64,000 nt of DNA, from NCBI RefSeq assembly GCF_013315265.1, contig NZ_JABUFE010000001.1:345001-409000 (forward strand), given 5' to 3'. Below, in pieces: positions 53,361 to 61,730 of the stretch (within the stretch, counting starts at the first letter, position 1; each line of letters begins with the position of its first letter). Source of the stretch: Parasulfitobacter algicola (GTDB lineage Bacteria; Pseudomonadota; Alphaproteobacteria; Rhodobacterales; Rhodobacteraceae). The translations under genes were made by a program, and so were the position numbers. The notes beneath the pieces are model-generated. The model did no database searches and was not told the DNA's origin. It worked only from the letters and a program-made list of their open reading frames with translations.

Positions 53361-54530
53361 TTAGTCTTTGGTTTGGCCGTTATCCGTAGACAGCAATTCA
53401 GATTTCGTCAGCTGAAAATCCGATGCAACCCAGCGGTTTTCCAATTCGGACAGTTTTTTACCCAATGCAGCACCTTGATAATGATCCAAAAGATCGCTGG
53501 CGCTAACAGGGAACTGTGCAGCTGCACCCTTGGCCGCTTCATCAAAATCAATCAGTTTTAATTCCTGCCCAGCAATAGCTTTGCGGATCAACAGAACATC
53601 TTCTGCGATTGAAAGCCCGTGATAATGGCCCAAAGCCGCAGGACCACGGTCTTCTGACACAGCCTCTTGAAGTATTTTTAGCTGGCGCGCTTCTTGCTTG
53701 CTTAATCGCAGCGCGTCTGGCGCATTCAGACCACCAAGACTTGCAAGACGCCGGATAGGATCGGGCGATCTGTTCTGATCCAAATGCACAAGCGGATACA
53801 GGAACTTTGGGTCCGACCCGGGCAATATCTGCGCTAGAACACCAATTTGCGACATCGCCGCAATACTTGGGCCAGGGTCAGGGGCAGAAAGCAGTTTTTT
53901 CATTTCACTGCCGACACGTTCTTTGGAAAGCGTTTCAAGACCATCCACATTTTCAGCACAAGCACTTAAGCCATCCGCATCCAGACCCACGTTCATGTTT
54001 CCGTAATGCGCGTGAAATCGGAAAAACCTTAGGATGCGAAGATAATCTTCTTTAATGCGGGCATCCGGATCTTCGATAAATCGAACAACACGTGCCTGCA
54101 GATCCGGTAAACCGCCCAGCGGGTCAATAATCTGGCCTGACATATCAGCATAAAGGGCATTCATGGTGAAATCGCGCCGTCGCGCGTCATCTTCGATATG
54201 GTCAGAATAGGCGACAACAGCACGCCGGCCGTCTGTTTCCACATCACGGCGAAAGGTTGTGACCTCATGCGGGGTATGTTCTACGATGATCGTGACAGTG
54301 CCATGATCAATTCCCGTTGGAATGGCCTTAAATCCCGCATCTTGGGCCATTCGCATCACTTGCTGCGGCAGTGCATTGGTTGAAATGTCGATGTCTGCAA
54401 TGGGCAAATTCATAAGCGCATTACGAACACAACCCCCGACATAAAGCGCCTGAAAGTCTTGCGCATTCAAACATTCCATCACTTCACGAGTGCCTGGGCC
54501 TTCGACTTTAGTTGGATCAAGTGATACCAT
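53361..54530 (-). CDS. cca: CCA tRNA nucleotidyltransferase / poly(A) polymerase family
   Basis: A 389-residue class II nucleotidyltransferase that adds or repairs the 3' CCA of tRNA. The motif YVGGCVRNAL (near 25-34) and the catalytic aspartates in DIDISTNA (near 41-48) are followed by the RRDFTMNALY helix and the RIKEDYLRILRFFRFHAHY neck domain. Alphaproteobacteria have one such enzyme. The ATG at 54530 is two bases after the Nudix stop, so the pair is coupled. An upstream in-frame start at 54635 would overlap the Nudix gene. Confidence 0.93.
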   Translation of the reverse strand: MVSLDPTKVEGPGTREVMECLNAQDFQALYVGGCVRNALMNLPIADIDISTNALPQQVMRMAQDAGFKAIPTGIDHGTVTIIVEHTPHEVTTFRRDVETDGRRAVVAYSDHIEDDARRRDFTMNALYADMSGQIIDPLGGLPDLQARVVRFIEDPDARIKEDYLRILRFFRFHAHYGNMNVGLDADGLSACAENVDGLETLSKERVGSEMKKLLSAPDPGPSIAAMSQIGVLAQILPGSDPKFLYPLVHLDQNRSPDPIRRLASLGGLNAPDALRLSKQEARQLKILQEAVSEDRGPAALGHYHGLSIAEDVLLIRKAIAGQELKLIDFDEAAKGAAAQFPVSASDLLDHYQGAALGKKLSELENRWVASDFQLTKSELLSTDNGQTKD

Positions 54531-54532
54531 TT

Positions 54533-55135
54533 TTACAGTCGATCCGCCAAAGCACGCAAAATACGCGCAGTTGCGCCCCAAATGTAATAGGGGCCATATG
54601 GCACACAGTAATAATGGCGCATTTGCCCGCGCCATTCACGCGCCTCTATTCGGAAATTCTGAATATCTGTGACATAGGCCAAGGGAACAGAAAAAATCTC
54701 ATCTACCTCGCCGATTTCAGCAATCGGATCATAGATGCGGTGGATAAGACCCAGAACAGGTGTCACTTGAAAGCCCGTGACCGTTTCGTGAGGCGGCAAT
54801 ACACCGATAACATCCACGTTATCTTGCGGCAGTGCGATTTCCTCAAAAGCTTCGCGCAGGGCGGTATGCGTCAGTGTTTTATCCCCATCATCCCGCTTAC
54901 CGCCGGGAAAGGCGATCTGCCCGGGGTGATGTTTCATCGCCGATGATCGTTTGGTCAAAACCACATGGTATTCAGAATTGATCCTTTGAAGCCCAATAAG
55001 AACCGCAGCCTGTCGCAACTTGCGATTTTCAGGCAACTGAACGTCCTTGTTCAGATCGTAATCAGATGTCGGGCGCCCATCAATGTTGATGGATTTCAGC
55101 AGTGCTTGTCTGAAATCAGGATTTTTCAGCATCAT
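54533..55135 (-). CDS. Nudix hydrolase, CoA pyrophosphatase-like
   Basis: A 200-residue Nudix enzyme of the NudL (CoA diphosphatase) branch. The Nudix box runs from GGKRDDGDKT to REAFEEIAL (about 76-100), and the UPF0035-type LKRSSAMKHHPGQIAFPGG region precedes it. It would hydrolyse coenzyme A or related dinucleotides. The start lies 20 bases inside the 3' end of hslO and the stop two bases before cca, so hslO-nudL-cca form one operon. Confidence 0.9.
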   Translation of the reverse strand: MMLKNPDFRQALLKSINIDGRPTSDYDLNKDVQLPENRKLRQAAVLIGLQRINSEYHVVLTKRSSAMKHHPGQIAFPGGKRDDGDKTLTHTALREAFEEIALPQDNVDVIGVLPPHETVTGFQVTPVLGLIHRIYDPIAEIGEVDEIFSVPLAYVTDIQNFRIEAREWRGQMRHYYCVPYGPYYIWGATARILRALADRL

Positions 55136-56114
55136 CTAATTTTGCCTCAAACCCCAAGGTTAAGGGATTAAATTCGTAATGCGCCCCGCAGAATTGGCAA
55201 TCTGCAGTCACGATACCGTCGTCGGTCGTCATATGTGCTATATCCCTTGCAGAATAGATCGACAAACTTTGGCGCACACGATCCGAAGAACAGGTGCATC
55301 CGAATGTAATCGGTTGCGCATCGAACACCCGCGGTTGTTCTTCATGAAAAAGCCGGATCAGCAAATCAGTCGGGTCTACATTTGGTCCGACCAGCTCAAG
55401 CTCTTCTACGGTATCCAACAGGATGTTGGCACGGTTCCAGTTTTCCCCTTCATCACCGTCCAAAATATCTAATGCATTCAGCAATCCGGCCTCGCCCGAC
55501 CCGCCTTGATCGGCAAAGGGCGATGCTTTCGGCATATGCTGCAACAATATACCGCCCGCGCGCCAGTTTGCTTTTTCTGTCGGTCGTTGCGATTGCCCAA
55601 AGCTGATCGCAAAACGGCTTGGAATCTGTTCAGACTGTGCAAAATAGGTTTCTGCACAGGCAGAAAGCGATCCACCGGAAATAGGTGTAATGCCTTGATA
55701 AGGTGTCGTCCCTTGCCCTTGATCGATCAAAATCGCAAAGTACCCGTTGCCAATCTGCGAAAACGGGTCTGCACCTGGGATCAGTTTTTCTTCATCAAAG
55801 CTGGCATACCCCCGAATTTTTGCCGGGGTGCCGTCTTGGCTGGGACTGTAATAATCCGTTGCAATCAGACGCGCCGCGCCATCGCCACGCACTTGCAACG
55901 ACAGTTTCCAGCGCAGCTTCATTGTCTGACCGATCAGCGCCGTCAGCACAGCCATTTCAGCGACCAGCGCTTCAATTTGCGCAGGATAGTTATGCTGTGA
56001 CAGGATCTGTTCCAAAACACCATCCAGCCGTGCAACCCGTCCACGGATGTCTGAACGATCAAGTTGGAACGGCAGGACCGTGTCGTCCCACGCGATTTTC
56101 GAAGTAAACGTCAT
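55116..56114 (-). CDS. hslO: Redox-regulated holdase chaperone Hsp33
   Basis: A 332-residue holdase that becomes active when oxidised. The C-terminal zinc switch has the CxC pair (FGCTCSSDRV, near 273-275) and the CxxC pair (CQFCGAHYEF, near 306-309). The N-terminal domain has the conserved AEMAVLTALIGQTMKLRWKLSLQVRGDG region near 48-75. It is the first gene of the operon with nudL and cca. The window contains several other redox-repair genes (msrPQ, msrA, grxC). Confidence 0.95.
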   Translation of the reverse strand: MTFTSKIAWDDTVLPFQLDRSDIRGRVARLDGVLEQILSQHNYPAQIEALVAEMAVLTALIGQTMKLRWKLSLQVRGDGAARLIATDYYSPSQDGTPAKIRGYASFDEEKLIPGADPFSQIGNGYFAILIDQGQGTTPYQGITPISGGSLSACAETYFAQSEQIPSRFAISFGQSQRPTEKANWRAGGILLQHMPKASPFADQGGSGEAGLLNALDILDGDEGENWNRANILLDTVEELELVGPNVDPTDLLIRLFHEEQPRVFDAQPITFGCTCSSDRVRQSLSIYSARDIAHMTTDDGIVTADCQFCGAHYEFNPLTLGFEAKLDDAEKS

Positions 56115-56194
56115 GGATTTTCCTTAACTGCCTTGTCTGGCATATCTCAAGTATATAGCAGCAAGTATATGTGGTCCAATCTGGAAAAAATACA

Positions 56195-56635
56195 ATGATA
56201 CGCCGTTTCGGGGAACCCATACAGCAAAGCACCACCTATAAAAAGCGTCCGGGCGCTTATGCTATATTGGAGCGCGATGGGGCGATTTTGCTGACGTATC
56301 AGATGGCACCGCATCATGAATTTCAGCTGCCGGGTGGTGGAATTGACCCCGGCGAAAGCCCCGTGCGTGCGCTTTATCGCGAAGTGTTTGAAGAAACAGG
56401 CTGGCATATTACAAAGCCCCGCCGTCTTGGCGCATTTCGTCGTTTCACATACATGCCAGAATACGATTTATCGGCCGAGAAAATATGCCAAGTCTATTAT
56501 GCACGCCCAACACTTGCGATATGTGATCCGCCGGAACCTGAACATCTTGCTGTTTGGATGCCTGTTGATCAAGCGATAGAGGCTGTAGAAAATGATGGGG
56601 ATCGCGCCTTCTTGATACGTTATTTTTCTGGCTGA
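56195..56635 (+). CDS. Nudix hydrolase
   Basis: A 146-residue Nudix enzyme with a complete box from GGGIDPGESP to REVFEETGW (about 46-68). The LLTYQMAPHHEFQLPGGG lead-in is typical of ADP-ribose or nucleotide-sugar pyrophosphatases, but the substrate cannot be told. I use the ATG at 56195 (GGAAAA upstream) instead of a GTG at 56171. Its last 16 bases overlap the convergent response-regulator gene. Confidence 0.88.
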   Translation: MIRRFGEPIQQSTTYKKRPGAYAILERDGAILLTYQMAPHHEFQLPGGGIDPGESPVRALYREVFEETGWHITKPRRLGAFRRFTYMPEYDLSAEKICQVYYARPTLAICDPPEPEHLAVWMPVDQAIEAVENDGDRAFLIRYFSG

Positions 56636-57891
56636 TATTCCAGCAGAATTGCCGATACATCGTCTGAAAATTCCTGACCCTCTGAGAATGTGACAAGATG
56701 TTCATGAATGGTATTGAGCAGTTCATCGCCCCTTCCATCCACATTTTGACTTAGAATTTCGTCTATTCTTTCGTCGCCAAATAATTCTTGGGCCGGGTTC
56801 ATGCATTCATTTACGCCATCAGATGCGATTAAGATCCGATCCCCAGGCTGAAGTTGTACTTCAAATTCGTCATATGTTGCGCCTGGAATAAGGCCAATTG
56901 GCAATCCACCGGTTCCTAAAACCTCGGTCTGTCCATCGCGGCGTTGAACAACAGGATGCGGATGCCCTGCCTGGGTCATCACCACTTTGCCTGTCCGCAA
57001 ATCAAAATGGGCAAGAACAAGTGTAAAATATAGTTCTGTGTCAATTTCGTTGAAAATCTGTTCATTCAAATATCTGGCAACCCGCGCTGGTGATCGCCCG
57101 ATAAAACGCCCATCAACATTTTTCAGCGCAATGTTTTGATTTGGATTTGTTCCAGACAAATATCCCGCAAGCCGTGCGGTCATCAGGGCAGATGAAATAC
57201 CATGCCCTGAAACGTCGATTGCAAAAAGCCCAATCGATGTTTCGTTTATTTGGTAAAATCCAACCAGATCCCCACCAACATGCCCAGACGATTCCAAGAG
57301 AAGTGACACTTGCGCAGGCCCAAAATCCTTTACGCGTTCAGGAACCAAGGATTGCTGAAGCTTCTTTGCTTCAAGAAGATCATTATCAAGGCTATTGTAA
57401 AGCGCACGCAGCTCGTCCAGCGTTGAACTGACCAACCTGTTTTTTTCAACCAGCTCTTGTTGCATTTGCAAAATTCGTTCGCCAGCGCTGATACGCGATC
57501 GTAATTCCAGCGCATTCACAGGCTTGATTAAAAAATCATCCGCACCAATGTCCAGACCTTGCACAACATCCCGTTTTTCACTCTTTGATGTAAGTAGAAT
57601 GAAATAACCATATTTGCTGCGATCCAAAGCCCGAAATTCACGGCAAAATTCAAGGCCATTCATGCCGGGCATCATCCAGTCACTGACAACAAAATGAATG
57701 GTATCCGTTTGGCAGATCGCCAAAGCCTCTTCGCCTGATGATGCTTCGATGACCTCGTACCCCCAGCGAACAAGCGAAGCGGCTAAAATACGTCTTTGCA
57801 AGCGACTGTCATCCACGACAAGCACGCGTTTGATCGATGTCTGATCATCAACCGGACTTTTCAGACCATCGTCTGCAATTTCTATCGCCAT
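56620..57891 (-). CDS. Response regulator with PP2C-type (SpoIIE) phosphatase output
   Basis: A 423-residue two-domain protein. The N-terminal receiver (about 20-140) has the phospho-acceptor aspartate in VVSDWMMPGMNG (about Asp71) and the LIKPVN lysine. A coiled-coil linker leads to a PPM/SpoIIE phosphatase with metal motifs SSGHVGGDLVG, DVSGHGIS and, near the end, SDDVSA. Relatives such as RsbU- and HsbR-like proteins dephosphorylate an anti-sigma-factor antagonist. No STAS or anti-sigma gene lies nearby. An orphan Hpt protein is encoded divergently 150 bases away. The start codon (ATG 57891 or GTG 57900) is uncertain. Confidence 0.92.
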   Translation of the reverse strand: MAIEIADDGLKSPVDDQTSIKRVLVVDDSRLQRRILAASLVRWGYEVIEASSGEEALAICQTDTIHFVVSDWMMPGMNGLEFCREFRALDRSKYGYFILLTSKSEKRDVVQGLDIGADDFLIKPVNALELRSRISAGERILQMQQELVEKNRLVSSTLDELRALYNSLDNDLLEAKKLQQSLVPERVKDFGPAQVSLLLESSGHVGGDLVGFYQINETSIGLFAIDVSGHGISSALMTARLAGYLSGTNPNQNIALKNVDGRFIGRSPARVARYLNEQIFNEIDTELYFTLVLAHFDLRTGKVVMTQAGHPHPVVQRRDGQTEVLGTGGLPIGLIPGATYDEFEVQLQPGDRILIASDGVNECMNPAQELFGDERIDEILSQNVDGRGDELLNTIHEHLVTFSEGQEFSDDVSAILLEYQPEK

Positions 57892-58052
57892 ATCTAACAC
57901 GCTTTTTCAGATCCATGCACTTCATGCACCGCTGAGATTTAAAAATAAGTGAAAGTTAAAATTGAAATGGATTATAAATTTTTACTCATCTTTTATTAAA
58001 CCTAACCAACAAAGCTTGTGGCCTAAAATTAGATGTCTCGCAGGTTTGGAAG

Positions 58053-58373
58053 ATGATTGACTGGAACCGCATCAATGAATTGAAAAAAGAAATCGGGCTT
58101 GATGACTTTGATGAAGTCATCGGGCTTTTTCTTGAAGAAGCAGAGGACGTTTTAGCCAATTTAAAACAAGACCAACCAGAAGATAAACTACTAGAATATT
58201 TGCACTATTTAAAAGGAAGCGCGTTAAACATCGGATTTAACCATGTTGCTGTAATTTGTACCAAACTTGAAAAACGCTTGGACGAAAGCAATTATAACCA
58301 CCGTGAGATTGAGACATTATTTGAGGCTTATAATACGTCAAAAACACATTTTTTCAAAAATCTGAATTCTTAG
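58053..58373 (+). CDS. Orphan Hpt (histidine phosphotransfer) protein
   Basis: A 106-residue four-helix Hpt protein. The phospho-acceptor histidine lies in YLHYLKGSALNIGF (about His51), matching the HxLKGSA pattern. The protein stands alone with no kinase domain. It is divergent from the response regulator-phosphatase over a 150-base AT-rich gap, so the two probably belong to one phosphorelay. Its last bases overlap the convergent ilvA stop. Confidence 0.9.
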   Translation: MIDWNRINELKKEIGLDDFDEVIGLFLEEAEDVLANLKQDQPEDKLLEYLHYLKGSALNIGFNHVAVICTKLEKRLDESNYNHREIETLFEAYNTSKTHFFKNLNS

Positions 58374-59617
58374 ATCACGAACTGCGCAAGCAAATCATCA
58401 TCTGTAATATCACTGAAGGTAAAACCTGCTTTTTCAAGTTTATCTTCGAGTTTCATAAAGTTGTCTGCATTTTTTGTCTCAATCCCAATAAGAACTGATC
58501 CGAAATTACGCGCAGACTTTTTCAAATATTCAAATCTGGCGATATCATCATCCGGCCCCAGGATGGACAGGAATTCCTTTAAAGCACCGGGTCGTTGTGG
58601 AAGACGAAGAATAAAATACTTCTTTAATCCCAAATATCGCTGTGCGCGCTCTTTCACTTCGGGCAATCGTTCGAAATCAAAATTGCCGCCAGACGTCAAA
58701 CAGACAACCTTTTTTCCCTGAATTTCACTTTTTAAATCTGAAAGCGCATCAATCGCCAAGGCACCTGCGGGTTCCAGAACGATACCTTCGATGTTCAGCA
58801 TTTCAAGCATCGTGGTGCAGATACGATCTTCATCGCAATGAATAACATGGGCGCCAGGAACATCTTTCAGAACTGAAAATGTCTTTTCGCCCAGCCTTGC
58901 AACTGCGGCACCATCCACAAATGTGTCCACTTTATCCAGCGCAATGGGATGTCCCGCCTTAAGGGCTGCCGCAAAATTCGCGCCGCCAGTTGGTTCAACA
59001 TAGTAAAGTTTAATGTTCAAACCTTTGGTTTTAAAATAAGATGTTACACCAGCTGAAAGCCCCCCGCCACCAACAGGAAGAATGACAATATCAGGTTTTT
59101 GACCGGTCTGTCGAAGCATCTCAACTGCGACAGACGCCTGACCTTCGATAACGTCCACATCGTCAAAAGGTGACAGGAAATGTGCACCAACGTCTTTGCA
59201 ATATGCCTTTGCAGACGACAAGGTTTCATCAAAGTAATCACCCGTCAAACGCACTTCGATATGATCCTGGCCAAACATCCGCGTTTTATCGATTTTCTGC
59301 TGCGGTGTTGTAACGGGCATAAAAATCACACCGTTTACACCGAAATACTTGCAAACAAATGCGACACCCTGCGCATGATTTCCTGCACTTGCACAGACGA
59401 ATGTCCGCTTATCTGGCAATGTCTCAAGGCTTTTGCGCATCGCATTGAAAGCCCCGCGAATTTTATAAGATCGCACAGGTGTCAGATCTTCGCGCTTTAA
59501 CCAAATGTCTGCGCCATATTTTGCAGACAAATGAATGTTCTTCTGCAATGGCGTTTCAGGGAAAAGCTGTCGCATGGCGGCTTCTGCCGCTTGGGCTTTT
59601 TTAGCAAAAGATGTCAT
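58370..59617 (-). CDS. ilvA: Threonine ammonia-lyase (biosynthetic threonine dehydratase)
   Basis: A PLP enzyme that deaminates threonine to 2-oxobutyrate, the first step of isoleucine synthesis. The PLP lysine is in [10 protein letters not shown] (near 51-60), the phosphate loop is GGGGLSAG (near 185), and the serine/glycine CLTSGGNFD segment is near 310. The C-terminal ACT-like regulatory part is short (about 330-415), so feedback control may be of the single-domain kind. I use the ATG at 59617; one at 59626 is also possible. It is divergent from argG. Confidence 0.93.
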   Translation of the reverse strand: MTSFAKKAQAAEAAMRQLFPETPLQKNIHLSAKYGADIWLKREDLTPVRSYKIRGAFNAMRKSLETLPDKRTFVCASAGNHAQGVAFVCKYFGVNGVIFMPVTTPQQKIDKTRMFGQDHIEVRLTGDYFDETLSSAKAYCKDVGAHFLSPFDDVDVIEGQASVAVEMLRQTGQKPDIVILPVGGGGLSAGVTSYFKTKGLNIKLYYVEPTGGANFAAALKAGHPIALDKVDTFVDGAAVARLGEKTFSVLKDVPGAHVIHCDEDRICTTMLEMLNIEGIVLEPAGALAIDALSDLKSEIQGKKVVCLTSGGNFDFERLPEVKERAQRYLGLKKYFILRLPQRPGALKEFLSILGPDDDIARFEYLKKSARNFGSVLIGIETKNADNFMKLEDKLEKAGFTFSDITDDDLLAQFVI

Positions 59618-59714
59618 CCCAGACACTTGGCGCGAAAATCAGTTTGACGCAAGCAATCTTGCCCTAAGGTCGAAAACCCGATATCGCGCCCCAAACCCAA
59701 ATCGGAGCATTTGC

Positions 59715-60932
59715 ATGTCTGCCCCTAAAAAAGTTGTGCTGGCCTATTCCGGCGGCCTTGATACCTCGATCATTCTGAAATGGCTGCAAACGGAATATGG
59801 ATGCGAAGTCGTAACCTTTACCGCCGATCTTGGCCAAGGCGAAGAACTTGAACCTGCCCGTAAAAAAGCCGAAATGATGGGCGCAAGCGACATCTATATC
59901 GAAGATCTGCGCGAAGAATTCGTACGCGATTTCGTTTTCCCGATGTTCCGCGCTAATGCGGTCTATGAAGGATTGTATCTGTTAGGCACATCGATCGCAC
60001 GGCCTTTGATTTCGAAACGCCTGATTGAGATTGCCGAAGAAACGGGTGCAGATGCCGTGGCCCACGGTGCGACAGGCAAAGGTAATGATCAGGTCCGGTT
60101 CGAACTTTCGGCCTATGCTCTGAACCCTGATATCAAAGTCATTGCCCCTTGGCGTGAATGGGATCTGTCCAGCCGGACAAAACTAATTGATTTCGCTGAA
60201 AAAAATCAAATTCCGATTGCCAAAGACAAGCGCGGCGAAGCGCCTTTTAGTGTTGACGCAAACCTTCTGCACACCTCATCCGAGGGCAAGGTTCTGGAAG
60301 ATCCCGCACAAGATGCACCGGATTATGTCTATCAGCGTACCGTCCACCCAGAAGATGCGCCAGATAAACCCGAATTCATTGAAATCGGCTTTGAAAAAGG
60401 AGACGCTATTTCAATCAACGGACAAAACATGTCGCCAGCTGAAATTTTGACGAAACTCAATGAATTGGGTGGCAAACATGGCATTGGGCGTCTTGATCTG
60501 GTCGAAGGGCGCTTTGTCGGGATGAAATCCCGCGGGATTTATGAAACACCAGGCGGCACATTGTTGCTGGAAGCCCATCGCGGCATTGAACAAATCACAT
60601 TGGATCGCGGTGCCGCACACCTGAAAGATGAACTGATGCCGCGTTATGCCGAACTGATTTACAATGGGTTTTGGTTCAGCCCCGAACGCGACATGCTGCA
60701 AGCCGCGATCGACAAAAGCCAGGAACATGTCACCGGAACCGTGCGTATGAAACTGTACAAAGGTTTGGGCCGCACTGTTGGCCGTTGGTCAGATTATTCG
60801 CTATATTCCGAAGAACATGTAACGTTCGAAGATGATGCCGGTGCCTATGATCAAAAAGATGCCGCGGGCTTTATCAAACTGAACGCTTTGCGTCTGCGTT
60901 TGATCGCCATGCGGAACCGTCGTTTGAAATAG
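59715..60932 (+). CDS. argG: Argininosuccinate synthase
   Basis: ArgG joins citrulline and aspartate with ATP to give argininosuccinate in arginine synthesis. The 405-residue product has the ATP pyrophosphatase loop AYSGGLDTS (near 10-18), and [14 protein letters not shown] and the EAHRGIEQ segment are present. The ATG at 59715 gives the normal start [14 protein letters not shown]; upstream in-frame starts would reach into the ilvA promoter. The Shine-Dalgarno sequence is weak. Confidence 0.97.
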   Translation: MSAPKKVVLAYSGGLDTSIILKWLQTEYGCEVVTFTADLGQGEELEPARKKAEMMGASDIYIEDLREEFVRDFVFPMFRANAVYEGLYLLGTSIARPLISKRLIEIAEETGADAVAHGATGKGNDQVRFELSAYALNPDIKVIAPWREWDLSSRTKLIDFAEKNQIPIAKDKRGEAPFSVDANLLHTSSEGKVLEDPAQDAPDYVYQRTVHPEDAPDKPEFIEIGFEKGDAISINGQNMSPAEILTKLNELGGKHGIGRLDLVEGRFVGMKSRGIYETPGGTLLLEAHRGIEQITLDRGAAHLKDELMPRYAELIYNGFWFSPERDMLQAAIDKSQEHVTGTVRMKLYKGLGRTVGRWSDYSLYSEEHVTFEDDAGAYDQKDAAGFIKLNALRLRLIAMRNRRLK

Positions 60933-61027
60933 TCAGGGCTAAACGGTAAACATCCTGTGACGTCACGCGGGCGTGAGTTGATTGACTGTGCCCATACGGA
61001 CAAGGGTCATTTCAAAGGAGATGCACC

Positions 61028-61699
61028 ATGACGTACACATTTAAAACAGCAAAACCCATTGTCTTAATCATTGCGATGGCTTTTGGCTTTATTGCGAACT
61101 GCACAAGCGCAAAGGCCGCCGACCTTAAAACACTGACTGTTGCAGGCGGATGCTTTTGGTGTGTTGAGTCCGATTTTGAAAGGGTGCCTGGTGTTATTGA
61201 AGCCGTTTCAGGTTTTACTGGCGGAACGGTAAGCAATCCGACATATAAGCAGGTGACAAGTGGCGGAACCGGTCATTATGAGGCCGTTCAGATCAGCTAT
61301 GATCCTGATAAAATCTCAGCCGATCAGCTGTTGCATTTGTTCTTCCGCTCAATCGACCCAACAGATGCCGGTGGACAGTTTTGTGACCGCGGTGAAAGCT
61401 ATCGTACAGCCGTGTTCTTTGAAGGTGCCGATCAAAAACAGGCGGCAGAACGTGCAAAATCCGAAGCGCGATCAGATCTGGGCCGCAAGATCGTAACACC
61501 TGTATTAGCGGCACAACGGTTTTATCCGGCCGACGCCTATCATCAGGATTATTATAAAAGCGGGGCCGTTATCCTGACGCGCTTTGGCCCACGCAGCAAA
61601 GCAGAGGCTTATAAAAGATACCGATCTGCCTGTGGACGCGATCAACGCGTTAAGCAACTTTGGGGGAAAGACGCCCCATTTATTGGTGGTCATTCGTAA
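61028..61699 (+). CDS. msrA: Exported peptide-methionine (S)-S-oxide reductase
   Basis: A 223-residue MsrA that reduces the S form of methionine sulfoxide. The active-site GGCFWCVE is near 39-46, and the resolving cysteine is in YRSACGRD near the C-terminus. A signal peptide covers about the first 35 residues (ending AKA), so this copy acts in the envelope and complements the periplasmic MsrPQ encoded at the other end of the window. AAAGGAG stands eight bases before the ATG. A terminator follows directly. Confidence 0.93.
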   Translation: MTYTFKTAKPIVLIIAMAFGFIANCTSAKAADLKTLTVAGGCFWCVESDFERVPGVIEAVSGFTGGTVSNPTYKQVTSGGTGHYEAVQISYDPDKISADQLLHLFFRSIDPTDAGGQFCDRGESYRTAVFFEGADQKQAAERAKSEARSDLGRKIVTPVLAAQRFYPADAYHQDYYKSGAVILTRFGPRSKAEAYKRYRSACGRDQRVKQLWGKDAPFIGGHS

Positions 61700-61704
61700 A
61701 AATT

Positions 61705-61727
61705 GGGCGGCTCAGGCCGCCCTTTTT
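61705..61727. terminator. Bidirectional intrinsic terminator between msrA and maeB
   Basis: A perfect 7-bp GC stem (GGGCGGC at 61705-61711, GCCGCCC at 61716-61722) with loop TCAG is followed by TTTTT on the plus strand and by AATTTTTACG on the minus strand. It ends msrA and the convergent maeB. Confidence 0.88.
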
Positions 61728-61730
61728 CAT

